Positions 32,759-44,995 of a stretch of DNA of 64,000 bases are shown piece by piece. Origin of the DNA: Tupaia tana (taxonomy: Eukaryota; Chordata; Mammalia; Scandentia; Tupaiidae); assembly GCA_026018925.1 (NCBI GenBank), contig JAKSZU010000005.1, positions 85,111,386-85,175,385 on the forward strand, given 5' to 3'. Numbering within the stretch: the first letter of the stretch is position 1; every line of letters starts with the position of its first letter. The position numbers and the translations under genes were made by a program. Below the pieces are notes generated by a model that searched no databases, was not told the DNA's origin, and worked only from the letters and a program-made list of their open reading frames with translations.

Positions 32759-33357
32759 TTCTATATCATCAGAACGTACAAGACACTTCTGCATAAATCC
32801 ATGAAATATTTATATTATATACTGACTCATAAGTAAATTTGTATTTCTTAGAGCCTTAATATAGTTGTCTTTGAGATCATGGAATTAATGTCAAAAATAC
32901 TGTTTTATTATCTTCTACGAATGAGTAAGTTAGAGAAAACCATGCTTTTATTAATTATCAATCAATATATGACTAGGGCCTGCATTAATTAAGCAGCCTA
33001 ACCAGTTAGCTGGGTATTTTACCTATATTAACTCAAGGATAGGAACACCAGCAGCCACCCACCATGGATTGACTTAGGACTCTACCTAGGTATTATCCTG
33101 CTTTTTCCTATTACACATCCCCTTTTCTTTTGGCACTGTGCCATCCATAAGCACATAAGTCAGAACACAAACAATGAAACACAGAGGAACTCCATTTCAA
33201 CTTATTCAGTGGTAATCAACCTAGATTACTAAAAATAAATATTAGAAATAATTTATATATGTTATACCAATGTGCAATTCTTGCTTAACTGAGTTGGCTT
33301 GTATTGTTCTTGGTTTTACAAAGGAACTTCAAAAAGTCATTAAAAAAATAAAGTACA
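32759..33357. other. Unique DNA
   Basis: A faint MIR-like phrase (TGGGTATTTTACCTATATT) near 33011; too weak to call. Confidence 0.3.
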
Positions 33358-33628
33358 GGGTGTCAGCAGGTGGCGTGATGGTTAAGGCACTGTACTTCCA
33401 AATGGCTTACTGTGGCTTGAGTCTTAGACCATGTGGCTTGAAAATCACATAGGGTGTGTGTGCATTCATGCCCCAAATCTCAGGAAGAGACTAGAGGAAA
33501 AAGGATTGGGGTATGCCATCCCCTCTAGGAGAGTAATTTCTCACTTTCTCTTTCATTGTCTCTCTCTATCTTTCTCTGGTGAGCATATGTGTCCTATGGA
33601 AAAATAAAAAAAAACAATAAAAATAAGA
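33358..33628 (+). mobile_element. SINE-L, old copy
   Basis: GGTGTCAGCAGGTGGCGTG head, CATTCATGCCCCAAATC, GACTAGAGGAAAAAGG core, CCCTCTAGGAGAG hairpin and GTGTCCTATGGAAAAATAA end. Confidence 0.9.
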
Positions 33629-33807
33629 ATGAAAAATTATAAGTGTATTTCAGTAAAAAAATAATACTGAAATCCATGCATAGTTTTTTAATAATAGTAA
33701 TTTTCCATAAACTTTTTCAAGGCATCTTTATTTCATTACATATATTAAGTGTTTTAAATATAAATGAAATTTCAAAAAATAATAAAAAAATATAATTTCA
33801 TTTTCCA

Positions 33808-34087
33808 GTTTATTTATTTATTTATTTATTTTTGAGAGAGAATTTCGCTATAGGGTACGTGCGCTCGCCAGACAGACAGAGAGAGACATAGAGACAGAAA
33901 GCGAGAAATCACCCCCCAGGGGGGACGGTCACACCGCAATCCCTTCTCCTCCATTCTCCTCTTGGGATCTTGGGCACGCACGCACACGCGCCCGGCGTGA
34001 GTTCTAAGCCACCGGGTGCGGGACGCGAACCGCGGTCGACTACGTGGGAGTCCAGCGACATAGCCATTACGCTAACTACTGGTTCCC
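33808..34087 (-). mobile_element. Young SINE-L with (AAAT)n tail
   Basis: (TTTA)n at 33811-33831, CGCTATAGGGTACGTGCGC, CACGCGCCCGGCGTGAG, CGGTCGACTACGTGG, GCTAACTACTGGTTCCC. CAGTTTATTT / TAGTTTATTT flank it. Confidence 0.95.
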
Positions 34088-34214
34088 TTTTCTAGTTTAT
34101 TTTTAAGCAAATTACAGAAACAATATGTTCTGCAATGTAGATACATACATTACTGGGTTTTATTTATTTATTTTTCTGTTTTGACAAAGTATCACCCATC
34201 AAGTTTCCACTTGC

Positions 34215-34410
34215 TGGAACAGTGCCTCTCAACTTGGGGTGATTTTAACTTCCTGACTCTATCTAGGGACATCTGGCACTCTCTGGAACTATTTGAAACT
34301 TTTTCATTTCATCACCTTGGAAAGAGTCCTACTGACCTCCCAGAGTTGAGGACAGGGGTTATGTCAGTCATTCTAGTATATGCCAATCACCACAATAAAG
34401 AAATACGAGG
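34215..34410 (+). mobile_element. hAT-type miniature DNA transposon, old
   Basis: ACAGTGCCTCTCAACTTGGG, GGGACATCTGGCACTCTC and CCAGAGTTGAGGACAGGG, and then CACAATAAAGAAATAC, follow a common nonautonomous hAT repeat ('CAGTGGTTCTCAACCGGGGG...GGGACATTTGGCAATGTC'). Subfamily not assigned. Confidence 0.6.
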
Positions 34411-35452
34411 CTCAAAAGATTCACATGCCAAGCCTGAAAAAACTTGCAGTAGAGAAAACAGTAACAGATCTTCTAAGGTGACACTTATTTTCCTTTTCTT
34501 CCTAACCTTGAATGACACCCAATAACTTGTAATTTTGAGAGGTTTGAGATTTTAGGAGATTCTATCTTCCAAACCTCTTTTGATATGTGTCCTTTCAGAA
34601 ATCATTAGGACTACAGTAATTGGTAATATGACTGTGGCCCAAATAATATCAATACTTTGTATGAAACACTGGACTAACATGATTTACTTTACTAATACAT
34701 GCATTTAAGAAAATATTAATTTTAATGATTCCATGAAATGAGCTGTATGTCCCAGTCTATCTAAAACTTGTACTGCACCTTTTAAAAGTCTGTAACTTTA
34801 CCATGATTTTTAAAAGATTGCTTTTTAATACTTTCTAGCTTTATTGGTTAGAAAAAATAAATTCGATGTGTGAAGTAATTTTCTTTTCTTGTCTTTTGTG
34901 TCTTTTTTTCAAAAAAATTGTTTATTGATGAAATAGCAGAAATAATTAAAAAGACTTTGACTCTGCAGAAGGAGCAGTTGATCATTTGCATACTGGAAGC
35001 CTGGGACCAGAAAAGCTTTGCTATCAGCAAGTTGGTAAGAGCATCAATAATTTAGATGTGGCTTAAAGGCTAGGCATAGGTGGGTTTTTATTACGAACTG
35101 CTGACTTACTGAAAAATAAATGCATTATATTCTAAAATGTTTGCAAGGCTTCCATGCACAAGTCAGAAAAGTGTTGCTGAGAGTTAGAAACAACTATTAC
35201 CCTCTCCACACCTTCTATTTTCTCTTCTCCTTCCAGGCCAGAATGGCCTTGGGAAAGTACCACCTGCTTCCCAGGACTCAAGGAAGCTATATTTCTGTGT
35301 TAAGTTTCAGTACTTTAGTTTTTTGTGTCTTATAAAGGCTGTCCAAGTTCTTATACATCCTAGACAGAAAAATAGAATACAATCCTAGAGAAATGATTGA
35401 GGCTATATCTATGTCAGTTACCATCTTCTGAATATTGATAGATTATATAAAA
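34411..35452. other. Unique DNA with an exon-like island
   Basis: A strong splice-acceptor-like tract ends at 35237 (see findings). No coding gene recognised. Confidence 0.4.
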
Positions 35453-35468
35453 TTATATTTGAATATTT

Positions 35469-35727
35469 TTTTTTTTTTGGAGAGGTTTTCACTATAGGGC
35501 ACTGTGCGCTCACCAGACAGAGAAAGACATAGAGACAGAAAGTGAGAAATCACCCCCCAGGGGGGATGGTCATGCAGCAATCCCTTCTCCTCCATTCTCC
35601 TCTCGGGATCTTGGGCAAGCATGCACACACGCCCAGTGTGAGTTTTAAGCCACTGGGTCCGGGACGCGAACTGCGGTGGACTACGTGGGAGTCCAGCAAC
35701 ATAGCCATTACACTAACTGCTGGTTCC
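35469..35727 (-). mobile_element. Young SINE-L with 18-bp target-site duplication
   Basis: TTATATTTGAATATTTTT is repeated at 35453-35470 and 35728-35745. The body runs from ACTATAGGGCACTGTGCGC to ACTAACTGCTGGTTCC. Confidence 0.96.
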
Positions 35728-35994
35728 TTATATTTGAATATTTTTAAAGAAATAATTTATGTCTCTTTAATTTCTGTAGTAGAATTTAAATCAAGTCAAT
35801 GTATTTTTATATTTTCTTTTATGGTCTCAAATAATTTCTACATATTACATAAGTTTAAAAGTGTGAACACATGCTATAGTTGTTTTTGTTTGTTCATTTA
35901 TTAATTTTTGGCTTAATATGGATAAACACTGGCAATGTTTCTACTGATCTTCCTAAGATTTATAATATCCAACATTTCATTCTTCCCTTATTCA

Positions 35995-36568
35995 GGTGTT
36001 ATTTACTGAATGCTGGTATTCCCCCCAAATTCATATGTTCATACTCTAAATCTCAATATGATGGTATTAGGATTGGTGCCTTTGGGAGGTGATTAGATCT
36101 TAAAGGTAAAACTCTCACGACTGGAATTAATGCCCTTATCCGAGGCTCCAGGAAGCACCCTCATACTTTTCATCATGCAAGAAGAGAACAGAGCGTTAAG
36201 ACAGCTGTCTATGAATCAGGAAGCAGGTCTTTACCAGAAACCTAATCTGCCAATGCTGATTTTGAACCTCTAAGCCTCCAGAACTATGAGAATAAATTTC
36301 TGTGTGTATTTTTTAAAGGGATTGTTTAATATTAATTATTATTATTGTTTTTAATTTGCTATAGGGCATGTGTGTTTACCAGAGAGCGACAGAGAGAGAG
36401 AGAGAAAGTGAGAAAGTAAGCCACTAGGTCTGGAACTTGAACTGCAGAGGCCATGTGAAAGCCCAGCACCTTAACCACAATGCCACCTGCTGGACCCCAA
36501 ATTTCTGTTGTTATAGATAACTTTTTATGGTATTTTTGTTACAGCAGCCTAAGTGGAGTAAGATATTT
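35995..36568 (+). mobile_element. MLT1-like MaLR LTR fossil holding a SINE
   Basis: CCCAAATTCATATGTTCATA, GATGGTATTAGGATTGG, TTTGGGAGGTGATTAGATC, CCTCCAGAACTATGAGAATA and, after the SINE, GGTATTTTTGTTACAGCAGC match an MLT1-type LTR from end to end. Solo, old. Confidence 0.78.
36308..36497 (-). mobile_element. SINE-S body with a SINE-L 3' end
   Basis: The reverse complement has the short-form junction (GTGGCTTACTTTCTCACTTTC) but ends TGCCCTATAGCAAATT like the long form. AAATTTCTGT of the LTR is duplicated on both sides. It links the two forms. Confidence 0.88.
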
Positions 36569-36894
36569 AAAAAAAATAATGCTTTTACTATTTTTAATTT
36601 TTCTTTAACATTAAGAGTCCTAATGAATCTGTTTCTAAGCAGATCAAATACAAATGTTAATAGGTCATGTAATTAAGTAGAAGGTGTAGAGAGTAGAGTC
36701 TTTCACAAATTGTTTTGTTGTCAGTGTTTTGGTGTGGTTATTTTTCCCCTACTGACACTATAGACACAGATCTGTCTCAACCATACATTTTCAAAATATC
36801 TCAGTAAACACCGACACTGTGTAAATGTGTGTGGCATATGATCATGGATGTGTGAACCTCTACAAATGGATTGGCAAGATGCCCTCAGGGAAGG
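36569..36894. other. Unique DNA
   Basis: No repeat or gene recognised. Confidence 0.4.
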
Positions 36895-37120
36895 AATTCA
36901 TTAGTTACAGGACTCACTCTTTAGGGAGAGACAGGTTTGAACCTTGGCTCTTGCCACAAGTCAGAAAGAACTGACTAAGATTTTCCAGATTCTTGGTTAA
37001 CTGCTCTATAAATGCAAGTAATGACCTCTGGTAATGGTAGACCAGTTAAATGATAAAAGAAAGAGAAAGTCCTTAGCACAGTGCCTCAGGCACTCAATAA
37101 ACTTGCATTACCTCTCATAA
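36895..37120 (+). mobile_element. MIR
   Basis: ACAGGTTTGAACCTTGGCTC (box B), TGCCACAAGTCAGAAAGA, TAACTGCTCTATAAATGC and AGCACAGTGCCTCAGGCAC follow MIR from box B to its 3' part. The clearest plus-strand MIR here. Confidence 0.8.
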
Positions 37121-37412
37121 CATCTGGCTTTCAGATTGCTGGTTCTTTTCAAAATAACTTCCAGATTCAAAATTTTCTTGGCCATTCAATTAGATTTACT
37201 CATTGTGCCTGTTCTTTAAATTATTTATCTTTCTCGATTTCTTATAGATTGCACCTTATAACAATGATTCAGAAATCTGACATCTGGAAACACATTGACA
37301 CTTCTTTGACACTCATTAATATTTAATAAATGCTTTGGGTTATGAGTCACCTTTCATAAGAATTAATATACGGTATTTTCATCTATCACTAAAGATCCTT
37401 AAACCAGTACCA

Positions 37413-37668
37413 TTTTTTTTTTTGAGAGGTTTCTCTACAGGGCGCGTGCGCTCGCCAGACAGACAGAGAGAGACAGAGAGACAGAAAGCTAGAAATCACC
37501 CCCTAGGGGGGGATGGTCACGCCGCAATCCTCCATTCTCCTCTCGGGATCTTGGGCACGCACACACATGCGCCCGGCGTGAGTTTTAAGCCACCGGGTCT
37601 GGGACTCGAACCGCGGTTGACTACGTGGGAGTCCAGCGACATAGCCATTACGCTAACTGCTGGTTCCC
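37413..37668 (-). mobile_element. Young SINE-L with target-site duplication
   Basis: AACCAGTACCATTTT / AACCAGTATCATTTT flank it. Near-consensus apart from loss of a few bases in the CCCTTCTCCTCC core (about 37526). Confidence 0.95.
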
Positions 37669-37682
37669 AACCAGTATCATTT

Positions 37683-38496
37683 TTTAAATCTACTGTGAAG
37701 TGCCCTTGACTACCTTGTGCAATAATGGAAATGGTACTACTAAAATTTTGCATATATTTGTGATTTTTATAATATAACAATTAATTGATTAATAATTAAT
37801 TAATAATTCTCATACTATAAAATGTGAAATCATTGCATAATGTTAACATGATCAGTCTATTTTATGTTAAGCAGGTATATTTGATGAACTACAAAAATTC
37901 AAAAGACATCACAAAATATTATTTTATCTTATGTTTTTCAAGTTAAGTTATGATTTTGAAATTTAATGTTTTATCTAAATGATATTAGCTATATTGAAAA
38001 CCTAAATTGCTATTCTACTTTTAATATTTAGGACTAAACTCTGGCTACTTTTTCTTTGTTCTAAAATTCCTTCCTAAGAGGCGTGGAGAGAGCCATACTT
38101 AGAAGCTATAAATATTACCAAACAGGTCAGATAGACTCAGAGTTAATGCTTAATTCTCATATCCCAATTCTAGCATAACATTACATGATAAGTACTAAAC
38201 ATCTTTATCTATATCTATGTTTAGGTTAAACTTAAACTTTCCCTTCTGTTGACTTCAGATTTAAACAAAGCTTTGCTCTTTTAGCCAATAACAGCTAAAG
38301 AATCTCTGAATCTACCTATGACCTGTAAGCTTCCTACCTGCAACCCAAATCACACACATTTCCCAGGATATCCTGTCTTGTCAGGCCAGTGATAACCTCC
38401 ATGTATTGATTTACAACTTTGATTGTAATATTTGCTTGTACAAAATGTACAAAAGATTTGCTATAACTGGTCACCTTGCAGGCACTTTCTGAAGAC
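37683..38496. other. AT-rich DNA
   Basis: No repeat or gene recognised. Confidence 0.4.
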
Positions 38497-38750
38497 TTTT
38501 TTTTTTTTTTTTTAAGAGTTTTTGCCTTTGGGCAACTATGCTCACTGAAGAGAGAGAAAGAGACAGTGAGAAATCAGCCCCAGGGGGGATGGCCACACCA
38601 CAATCCTTTCTCCTCCATTCTCCTGGAGTCACGGGCATGTACACACATATGGCTGGTGTGAGTTTCAAGCCATGTAGAGTCCAGGACTCAAACTGCAGTC
38701 AACCATGTGGGAGTCCAGCAACATAATTGCTACTTCATCTGCTGATGCCC
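38497..38750 (-). mobile_element. SINE-L, middle-aged
   Basis: T run, CCAGGGGGGATGGCCACACC, TTTCTCCTCCATTCTCCTGG, and TTCATCTGCTGATGCCCC at the head. CTGAAGACTT / CTGAAGGCTT flank it. Confidence 0.92.
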
Positions 38751-39364
38751 CTGAAGGCTTCTTGAGGTTCTGGGATATGTTCACTCATATTGACTTAGAA
38801 TATACTTCCTTCAATATTTTCTATAGTTGGTTTTTCCATAGGTAATATGTATGAAATGCAAAGAAGACTCACAGATTTTTAAAAGCTCATGAAATAAATA
38901 AACAGAAAAACGTAGTGTCTTGTTTCACCTAGAAAAAACAAAAATTTACAACAAAACAAAATGATCAGTAGCTGATGTATCTAACTGCCCTAATTCTGAA
39001 AAAGAAACATTAATGGACTTTATTGACATATTTCAATCTTTCTATAGTTTAATATACATTTGTTATTTTTCTAGTACTCTTTTTCTTTATATTTCTGAGA
39101 GAGCATTCTTTTCCAGCTGAGGACATAATAGAAAGTAATTAACTCCTCCCCCGACCCACAACGCCCCAAATGTAGCTTCCAAAGCAAAATAGATGTAAGA
39201 AAAAGTAATGTTTTCATTTTTATTTCTTAGGCTGAATCACTTTTTTGTGCAGCTATAATTTAACAATCTCCATTTTATGTTTGTTTGGAGCTAAAAGCTG
39301 TTTGAGAAAAAATAAGGAAATAAGAATATAATATAAATAATAAGAGATTAAATGACCCATTCAT
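38751..39364. other. Unique DNA
   Basis: No repeat or gene recognised. Confidence 0.4.
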
Positions 39365-39607
39365 GGGACCAGCAGGTGTCATGGAGGTTAAGGTGCTGGA
39401 CATGGCTGATCGGAGTTTGAGTCCCAGATCTGGTGACTTGAAAATTACACTTGACACTTGTATGTGCATGACCAAAATCCCAGGAAGATAATGGAGGAGA
39501 AGGTATTGCAACATGATCATCCGTTCTGGGAGGTGAGTCCTCACTTTCTCTCTTACTTGTCTGTCTTTCTTTGGTACGTACAATGGTAAAAACTTAAAAA
39601 TAAAAAG
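39365..39607 (+). mobile_element. SINE-L, old copy
   Basis: GGGACCAGCAGGTGTCATGG head, box B GTTTGAGTCCCAG, GATAATGGAGGAGAAGG core and CT-rich stretch; the GCCCTATAGC end is lost. Confidence 0.88.
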
Positions 39608-40221
39608 TTCATGTTCTATTTTTATTTACACATATGAAACTTTAAAATGAAATCAATGTTTAGTGAGAAAAAATTGTTAAATAACAGTCTTCAAAATATT
39701 TAAGGCATAATATAGGAGAATTTTATTTAACTGTGGATTATATAGACTGATATGTAATTTAAATTGCAAATGATACACTTAAATGTAATGCTTCACTCTA
39801 CAGAGGATCATTTTACATATGTAAAATAATTGTTAGTGATAGTTTAATATTTTTTGTAAAATCCAATAATTTATTTGATATACCTAATTAAGGCAAAATA
39901 CCTAGAGACATTGAGAGATCAACATAAAGGCAAATTAGGATTTGTTATAGATGAGCACAAGAAGATTATTTGAATGTTCTCTTCTAAAAATTCATAATTC
40001 ACAAATTGAAAGACCATAGGAATTATTATTACCCTGTATAGCTCTCAGTGGGTTGATAATATTCTTAAACATCATCAGATGTCATAAACCATAATATTTT
40101 CATAGTACCTTGAGGTCCTGCTGGAAAAATTTTTTTTGTAGGTTTCATAAAAGTTAACAAGCTTGCTTAATTGACTTCAGCTGTGTAAAGCCTTTGTCTC
40201 ATGTTCCCTCCATGCCCTAAA
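39608..40221. other. AT-rich DNA
   Basis: No repeat or gene recognised. Confidence 0.4.
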
Positions 40222-40224
40222 ACA

Positions 40225-40274
<50 letters not shown>

Positions 40275-40276
40275 AG
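40222..40276. repeat. (CA)n microsatellite
   Basis: About 45 bp of CA repeats with one AAAC interruption; not inside a recognisable SINE. Confidence 0.95.
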
Positions 40277-40654
40277 TTCCTTTGATAGTATGATCCTGGA
40301 GTTTACAGAAGCCCACCATGAGAGTATTTCTGTAAAACCTTTGCATTAGGGATTGTTGGCCATTCTCTTTTATTTTAAATACACTGTCCTATGTCCTTTA
40401 ACAATGGGAATATGTTCTGAGAAATGTCTAACTAGGCAATTGTTTCATTGTGCAAATATCATTGAATTTACTTATACAAATCAGTGAAATAGCATATTAT
40501 ACACCTAGACTATATGGAATAACCTATTGCTCTTAGACTAGAAACTTATACAGTATGTTATTATACTGAATAATGTAGACAGTTACAACACAAGTATTTG
40601 TATACTAAGCATTTCTAGGCATGAAAAAGGTATAGGAAAAATATGGTATGAATA

Positions 40655-40935
40655 GGGACTGGCAGTTGCATAATAGCTATGTCGATGGACTCCCATGTAG
40701 TCGACCGTGGTTCGCATCCCTGACCTGGTGGCTTAAATTCATGCTGGGCATGTGTGCGTGCGTGCCCAAGATCCCTAGAGGAGAATGGAGGAGAAGGGAT
40801 TACGACATGGCCATACCCCCGGCGGGTGATTTCTTGCTTTTTGTCTCTCTGTCTTTCTGGCAAGGGCACATGCCCTATAGCAAAAACCTCTCCAAAAAAA
40901 AAAAAAAAAAAAGAAAGAAAGAAAAGAAAAAAAAA
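40655..40935 (+). mobile_element. SINE-L, fairly young
   Basis: GGGACTGGCAGTTGCATAATAG head, TAGTCGACCGTGGTTCGC, GTGTGCGTGCGTGCCC, TGCCCTATAGCAAAAACC end, A run and AAAG tail to about 40935. Confidence 0.93.
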
Positions 40936-43819
40936 GAGCGAGAGAGATTAAGTCATCAGATGAGAATGTGGAGAGAGGGCAGGTAGTGAGAATTCTGTAA
41001 GAACAAGGAGACTTGTGGTCTGGCTTTTTCAGAGAATAAAGAAATGTACAAGATTGGGTGGGTAGTTTTAAGAACATTTAAGATTTAATAAAGTGGGGGG
41101 CAGCCTGAAAGGTTGTGTGTGTTTCCTTAACATTTGTTTCATGTTCAGATGTATAAAGAGGTTTTACCAGATGAGTGCAAAAATGAAAGAGATCTGCAAG
41201 GATATACTATTAGGGTTGTTAGATAATGCTACAGAACCAAACATCTCCAGATCTACCTCATGCTAAAGTATTTATTTCTTTATTACAATATATTTAACAA
41301 ACATCAGCAGTTGCTACTTGGACAACTATTTAGACCCCCATGGTAACAAGGCACCATTGTCTTTTGGCAGTACCATCTAGGACAAATCCTTCTCAGTCAG
41401 TAAAGCAGCGGGAAACAATCACTAGAAGATCTCACACTTGCAATAAAGTGTCAGCAGGGAAATTATACATGTCACTTTCATTTAGAGCCCATTGATCAAA
41501 ACAGTTCAGATGTCCAGACCAATAAGAAGATAACTCGTAAGTACAATAGTCTATAAGCTCACAAAGAGAGAAACTTAAGTGTTAGTGAGTGAGTGCTAGT
41601 CACCACAAGAACTGAGAGTATATATGAATAATCTCTGTGATCACAAAGGAAAAAATTTAAGCACAGGATGATAATCATGAGCAATGGAAAATATGGCATG
41701 GTTAGTATATTAGCATTTCCAAAGGGATAGACTGATTATTGCAGCAATAACTGGCCAGTTGATATGGAAAATTTCATATGTAGAATGTTTCAATTGCATA
41801 TATTGAAGATGGTACAATCATGCTAACAACGAGGTTTAGGAATTTATTTTTTCTAAATTTTCACACATCGTTTTCCTCTATTTACTAGCCATTTCTCCAA
41901 TTCATGGCTTTCAACAAATTATGTAACAAATCTGTATGAATTCAGCTACCAGTAAAATGAAATGAATTAATGATACTTTTCACTTATGCTAATATGAAAA
42001 GTAGTTATGTTTTATCATGCAAAATGCAATAAAATACAAAATATTACTATTAATAAAGATGAAGTGGTATAAACCTAAACCTACATGGGTAAGCTAAATT
42101 TAAAGACAAGAAAGCAGAAACCAAGAAAAATTAGTTCGAATATTCCTTTTAAGTTTTTGATTTTTAAGAGAGGCCAATAAAAATATGTGGAAATAACTGT
42201 TATGTATTCAGATAATATAGAGTACATTTTAAAAATGGAATATTTTCAATTTGCAACTGTCTTCATTTTATAAAGCAGCTAGGCTTTTTGAAATTAGATT
42301 CCTTAGATAGTTTTCTTATACATATAGTACAACTCTTTTCAAAATTTGTATCTTTTTCATTCATATGCTAGCACACTTAGAATCATCCAACATAATGCTT
42401 AATATTTTGCCACCTATTGGAAAATATGAAAAGGGCTATGATGAAGCAAATGACTATTTATTTAACTAATATTTACTGGAAAGTTTATTGTTTTTAGTTA
42501 CTTTGTTTATTCTTCTATGTCAACATATATGTGCAGGCTTATATGTGTCCGTATGTTTGTGTGTGTTGCATGTGTGTGTGTGTCTGACAAGAGCCTATTG
42601 GTTATCTTTTTATGTATGTATGTATTTATGTATTATTATTGTTTATACATTCAATAGCCATACATGATTTAGCTTGTATAGAGAATTTACCCAACGTGAA
42701 GTATACCTCAGTGTAGTCTAATTGAGAATACTATACATATCATCATCAATAGGCAATAAACCATTTCTGTGTCACATGAATGTTTTACCTCTCTATTTTT
42801 TCTCCTAACTATATTCTCTATACTCTCTCCCTCTCCCACCATCCTTCCACACTCCAGTATTTATACCTACTTTAAATGCTTTTATGCATATCTTTCTGAG
42901 ATGACATAGTCTGTTAAAGACATTTACTGAAGAAATGGTTTGAAATGATATGTGAAAAGGCAGAACCAAATTCATAAAAGGGAAGAAAAATGTGAGTTAA
43001 TATTCAAGTTCTTCTTCCAGTTTCCTATTTGCTGTTAAGTCTCAGATTTAGAGAAGTCACAGGTTAATGTATAGATCTGTGTCTAATGGATATGCAAATC
43101 ATTTGTGGCTAGTTGAACAAGTAACCTGAAGATAGTAATTTATACCCCATTGGTTGTTAAGCATTTACTTTTAATATAGCCCAGAAATGTTGTTATTTTG
43201 TATTTTAGATTCTCTGATGCTCATTGAAACAGCAGTAACAACATTCTGAGTTCTTCATGAGAGTGCTACAATCAGTGACATATGTTTAATTTATATGAGT
43301 GTTATGACTGGAACTTTTTGGCAATTATCACTATATTAATTATGTTTTAACACCTTTCAACAGCTTTTGTCTTTCCTACACTGACTTTTCAGGATCTCTG
43401 ATTCTTTCTTTGTACCTTATAGTTCTGAAAGACTAATCAGTTATACTGTGAAAGTCACTGTGCTTATTTCTGTAGTTTTAACTTAGTATATAAAAAATAT
43501 TTAGCAAGATTATAAAATCCATGTATTTTTTTCTGAACATTTTCAGTTCATCAGCAAATTGGAGAAGAGACAGAAACTCCAGAAATGAGAATGTAAGAAG
43601 ACACCTCATGCTCTGACAGCACAAATCTCCTGGGCATATTATTCGTGTTCAGAGAGGCTTCACAGTAATCCACTGACTTTTCATCTGAACCTAGGGAATT
43701 AATTTCCTTTCTTCTTCTCTCCTGACAGCAGTCTTTCTCTTCCCCGTGTCTAAATACACACAAAAACAAAGTAATGCCCCATACTTCTCTTTTCATGCAT
43801 ATTTCTAAGGGAACCATAC

Positions 43820-43823
<4 letters not shown>
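40936..43823. other. Long repeat-poor stretch
   Basis: 2.9 kb without a SINE. A GC-richer segment at 41230-41560 may be a diverged old repeat but could not be placed. TATG/TG runs lie at 42545-42640. No gene recognised. Confidence 0.4.

Positions 43824-43853
<30 letters not shown>
43824..43853. repeat. Poly(T) run, 30 nt
   Basis: Uninterrupted T run with no recognisable SINE beside it; could be the tail of a very short minus-strand retrocopy. Confidence 0.9.
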
Positions 43854-43854
<1 letters not shown>

Positions 43855-43984
43855 GTTTTCCGAGTTATCTGTTATAGCTACTTACTTAAGAAAGAACCAA
43901 GAAGCAACAAAGAAAAGATAGAAAAAGTTTTTCTTAAAAAAGTCTCATAATATGATCTTTTGTTTAATTTCAATGCAACTTTTA

Positions 43985-44061
43985 AGTTAAGGTCCAGGAC
44001 ACATACGTGGTCTGCCATATGGGGGTCCAGTGTCCTTAACCAGGATGCCACTTGCTAGCCC
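43985..44061 (-). mobile_element. SINE head fragment
   Basis: AAGGTCCAGGACACATACG and GGGGTCCAGTGTCCTTAACC run to CCACTTGCTAGCCC: head only. Confidence 0.7.
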
Positions 44062-44597
44062 AGAATCATCTATATATCAAAAAGCTGTCCAAATTTCTTT
44101 TTCCTTCTCACTTAAAAATGATAGTTTGACTGGTCATTTTACTATGGATGTTGTATCAAGTTTCTGAGATGGGGTGAAAATGGAGTATTCAGAAGAGAAA
44201 GAGGAAGACAGGAAAGACAATGAGAAGAAGGCTGTGGGTGCTATCCAGTGTTGACAGAGGTATCATAGCAACAAGAATTGAATTTCTTTCTTCTCATTCT
44301 TCATTGCAATTCATGCTATGGTATAGTTATCCCTTAACTAAGTCATAGACAAAGTTGAAAATAGATTTTCCATCAATGAAACGGAGTTTAGGCAGTAAGT
44401 TATATTGATACATATCCGATGTAGTAGTAGAGGCAACATCAGAAGTAGAAAAATAAATAGAATTCCTGTAGCCATTAAGCCTAAATGAAATGTGCATATT
44501 ATGACATTTACCCTTTGGAACAGATTGGACTAGCTCAGATTTTTATACACAAGAATGGCACCATTGTATCATCTCTCCATAAATAAATAGAGAAGTT
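44062..44597. other. Unique DNA
   Basis: Purine-rich segment near 44160-44240; nothing assigned. Confidence 0.4.
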
Positions 44598-44827
44598 TGG
44601 GACCTGTCTCGTATCACAGTAGTTATTTTACTCCCACTGCTTACTGTGTGGTTAAAATCCTGGTCTTGGTGGCTCAAAACAAAACAAAACAAAAAAAAAC
44701 AAAGGGCATATGTTCCTGTGTCCAGGATACTGATGGGATAGTGAAATGGAAGAAAAAGAACCGAGGTGTGACCAGGCCCCGTTGAGAAGTGCTTTCTGTC
44801 TGTCTCTCTCTTTTCTCTTTTTGTTAT
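44598..44827 (+). mobile_element. SINE-L, old, with (AAAAC)n inside
   Basis: GGGACCTGTCTCGTATCAC head, GGTTAAAATCCTGGTC (box B), (AAAAC)n at 44677-44702 in place of the TG block, AAATGGAAGAAAAAGAACC core and CT-rich stretch. Confidence 0.7.
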
Positions 44828-44995
44828 TTGTTTATTTACAGTCAGAGGGTGTGTGTGCTCTTCAGTAAGAGAAAGAGAAAAAGAACCCCCCCCCCCCAAT
44901 GCATCATGACCACACTGCAACCCATTTTCCTCTTTTTCTCCATTCTGGCAGGATTTTAGGAATGCACATGCATACACCCAGTGTATCCTGCATGG
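44828..44995 (-). mobile_element. SINE-L, old, head missing
   Basis: GTGTGTGCTCTTCAGTAAG, a C13 run at 44886-44898 at the hairpin position, CCTCTTTTTCTCCATTCTGG and AATGCACATGCATACACCC. Opposite in strand to both neighbours. Confidence 0.7.

Noticed and set aside
34181-34525. 114-codon open frame as a gene
   Set aside because: Overlaps an old hAT-type miniature element; the frame is accidental.
40222-40276. Microsatellite as a former SINE TG block
   Set aside because: No SINE head, core or end can be read on either side.
43551-43817. 88-codon minus-strand open frame as a gene
   Set aside because: No recognisable domain, no neighbouring exon signals and ordinary texture; length is within chance for this window.
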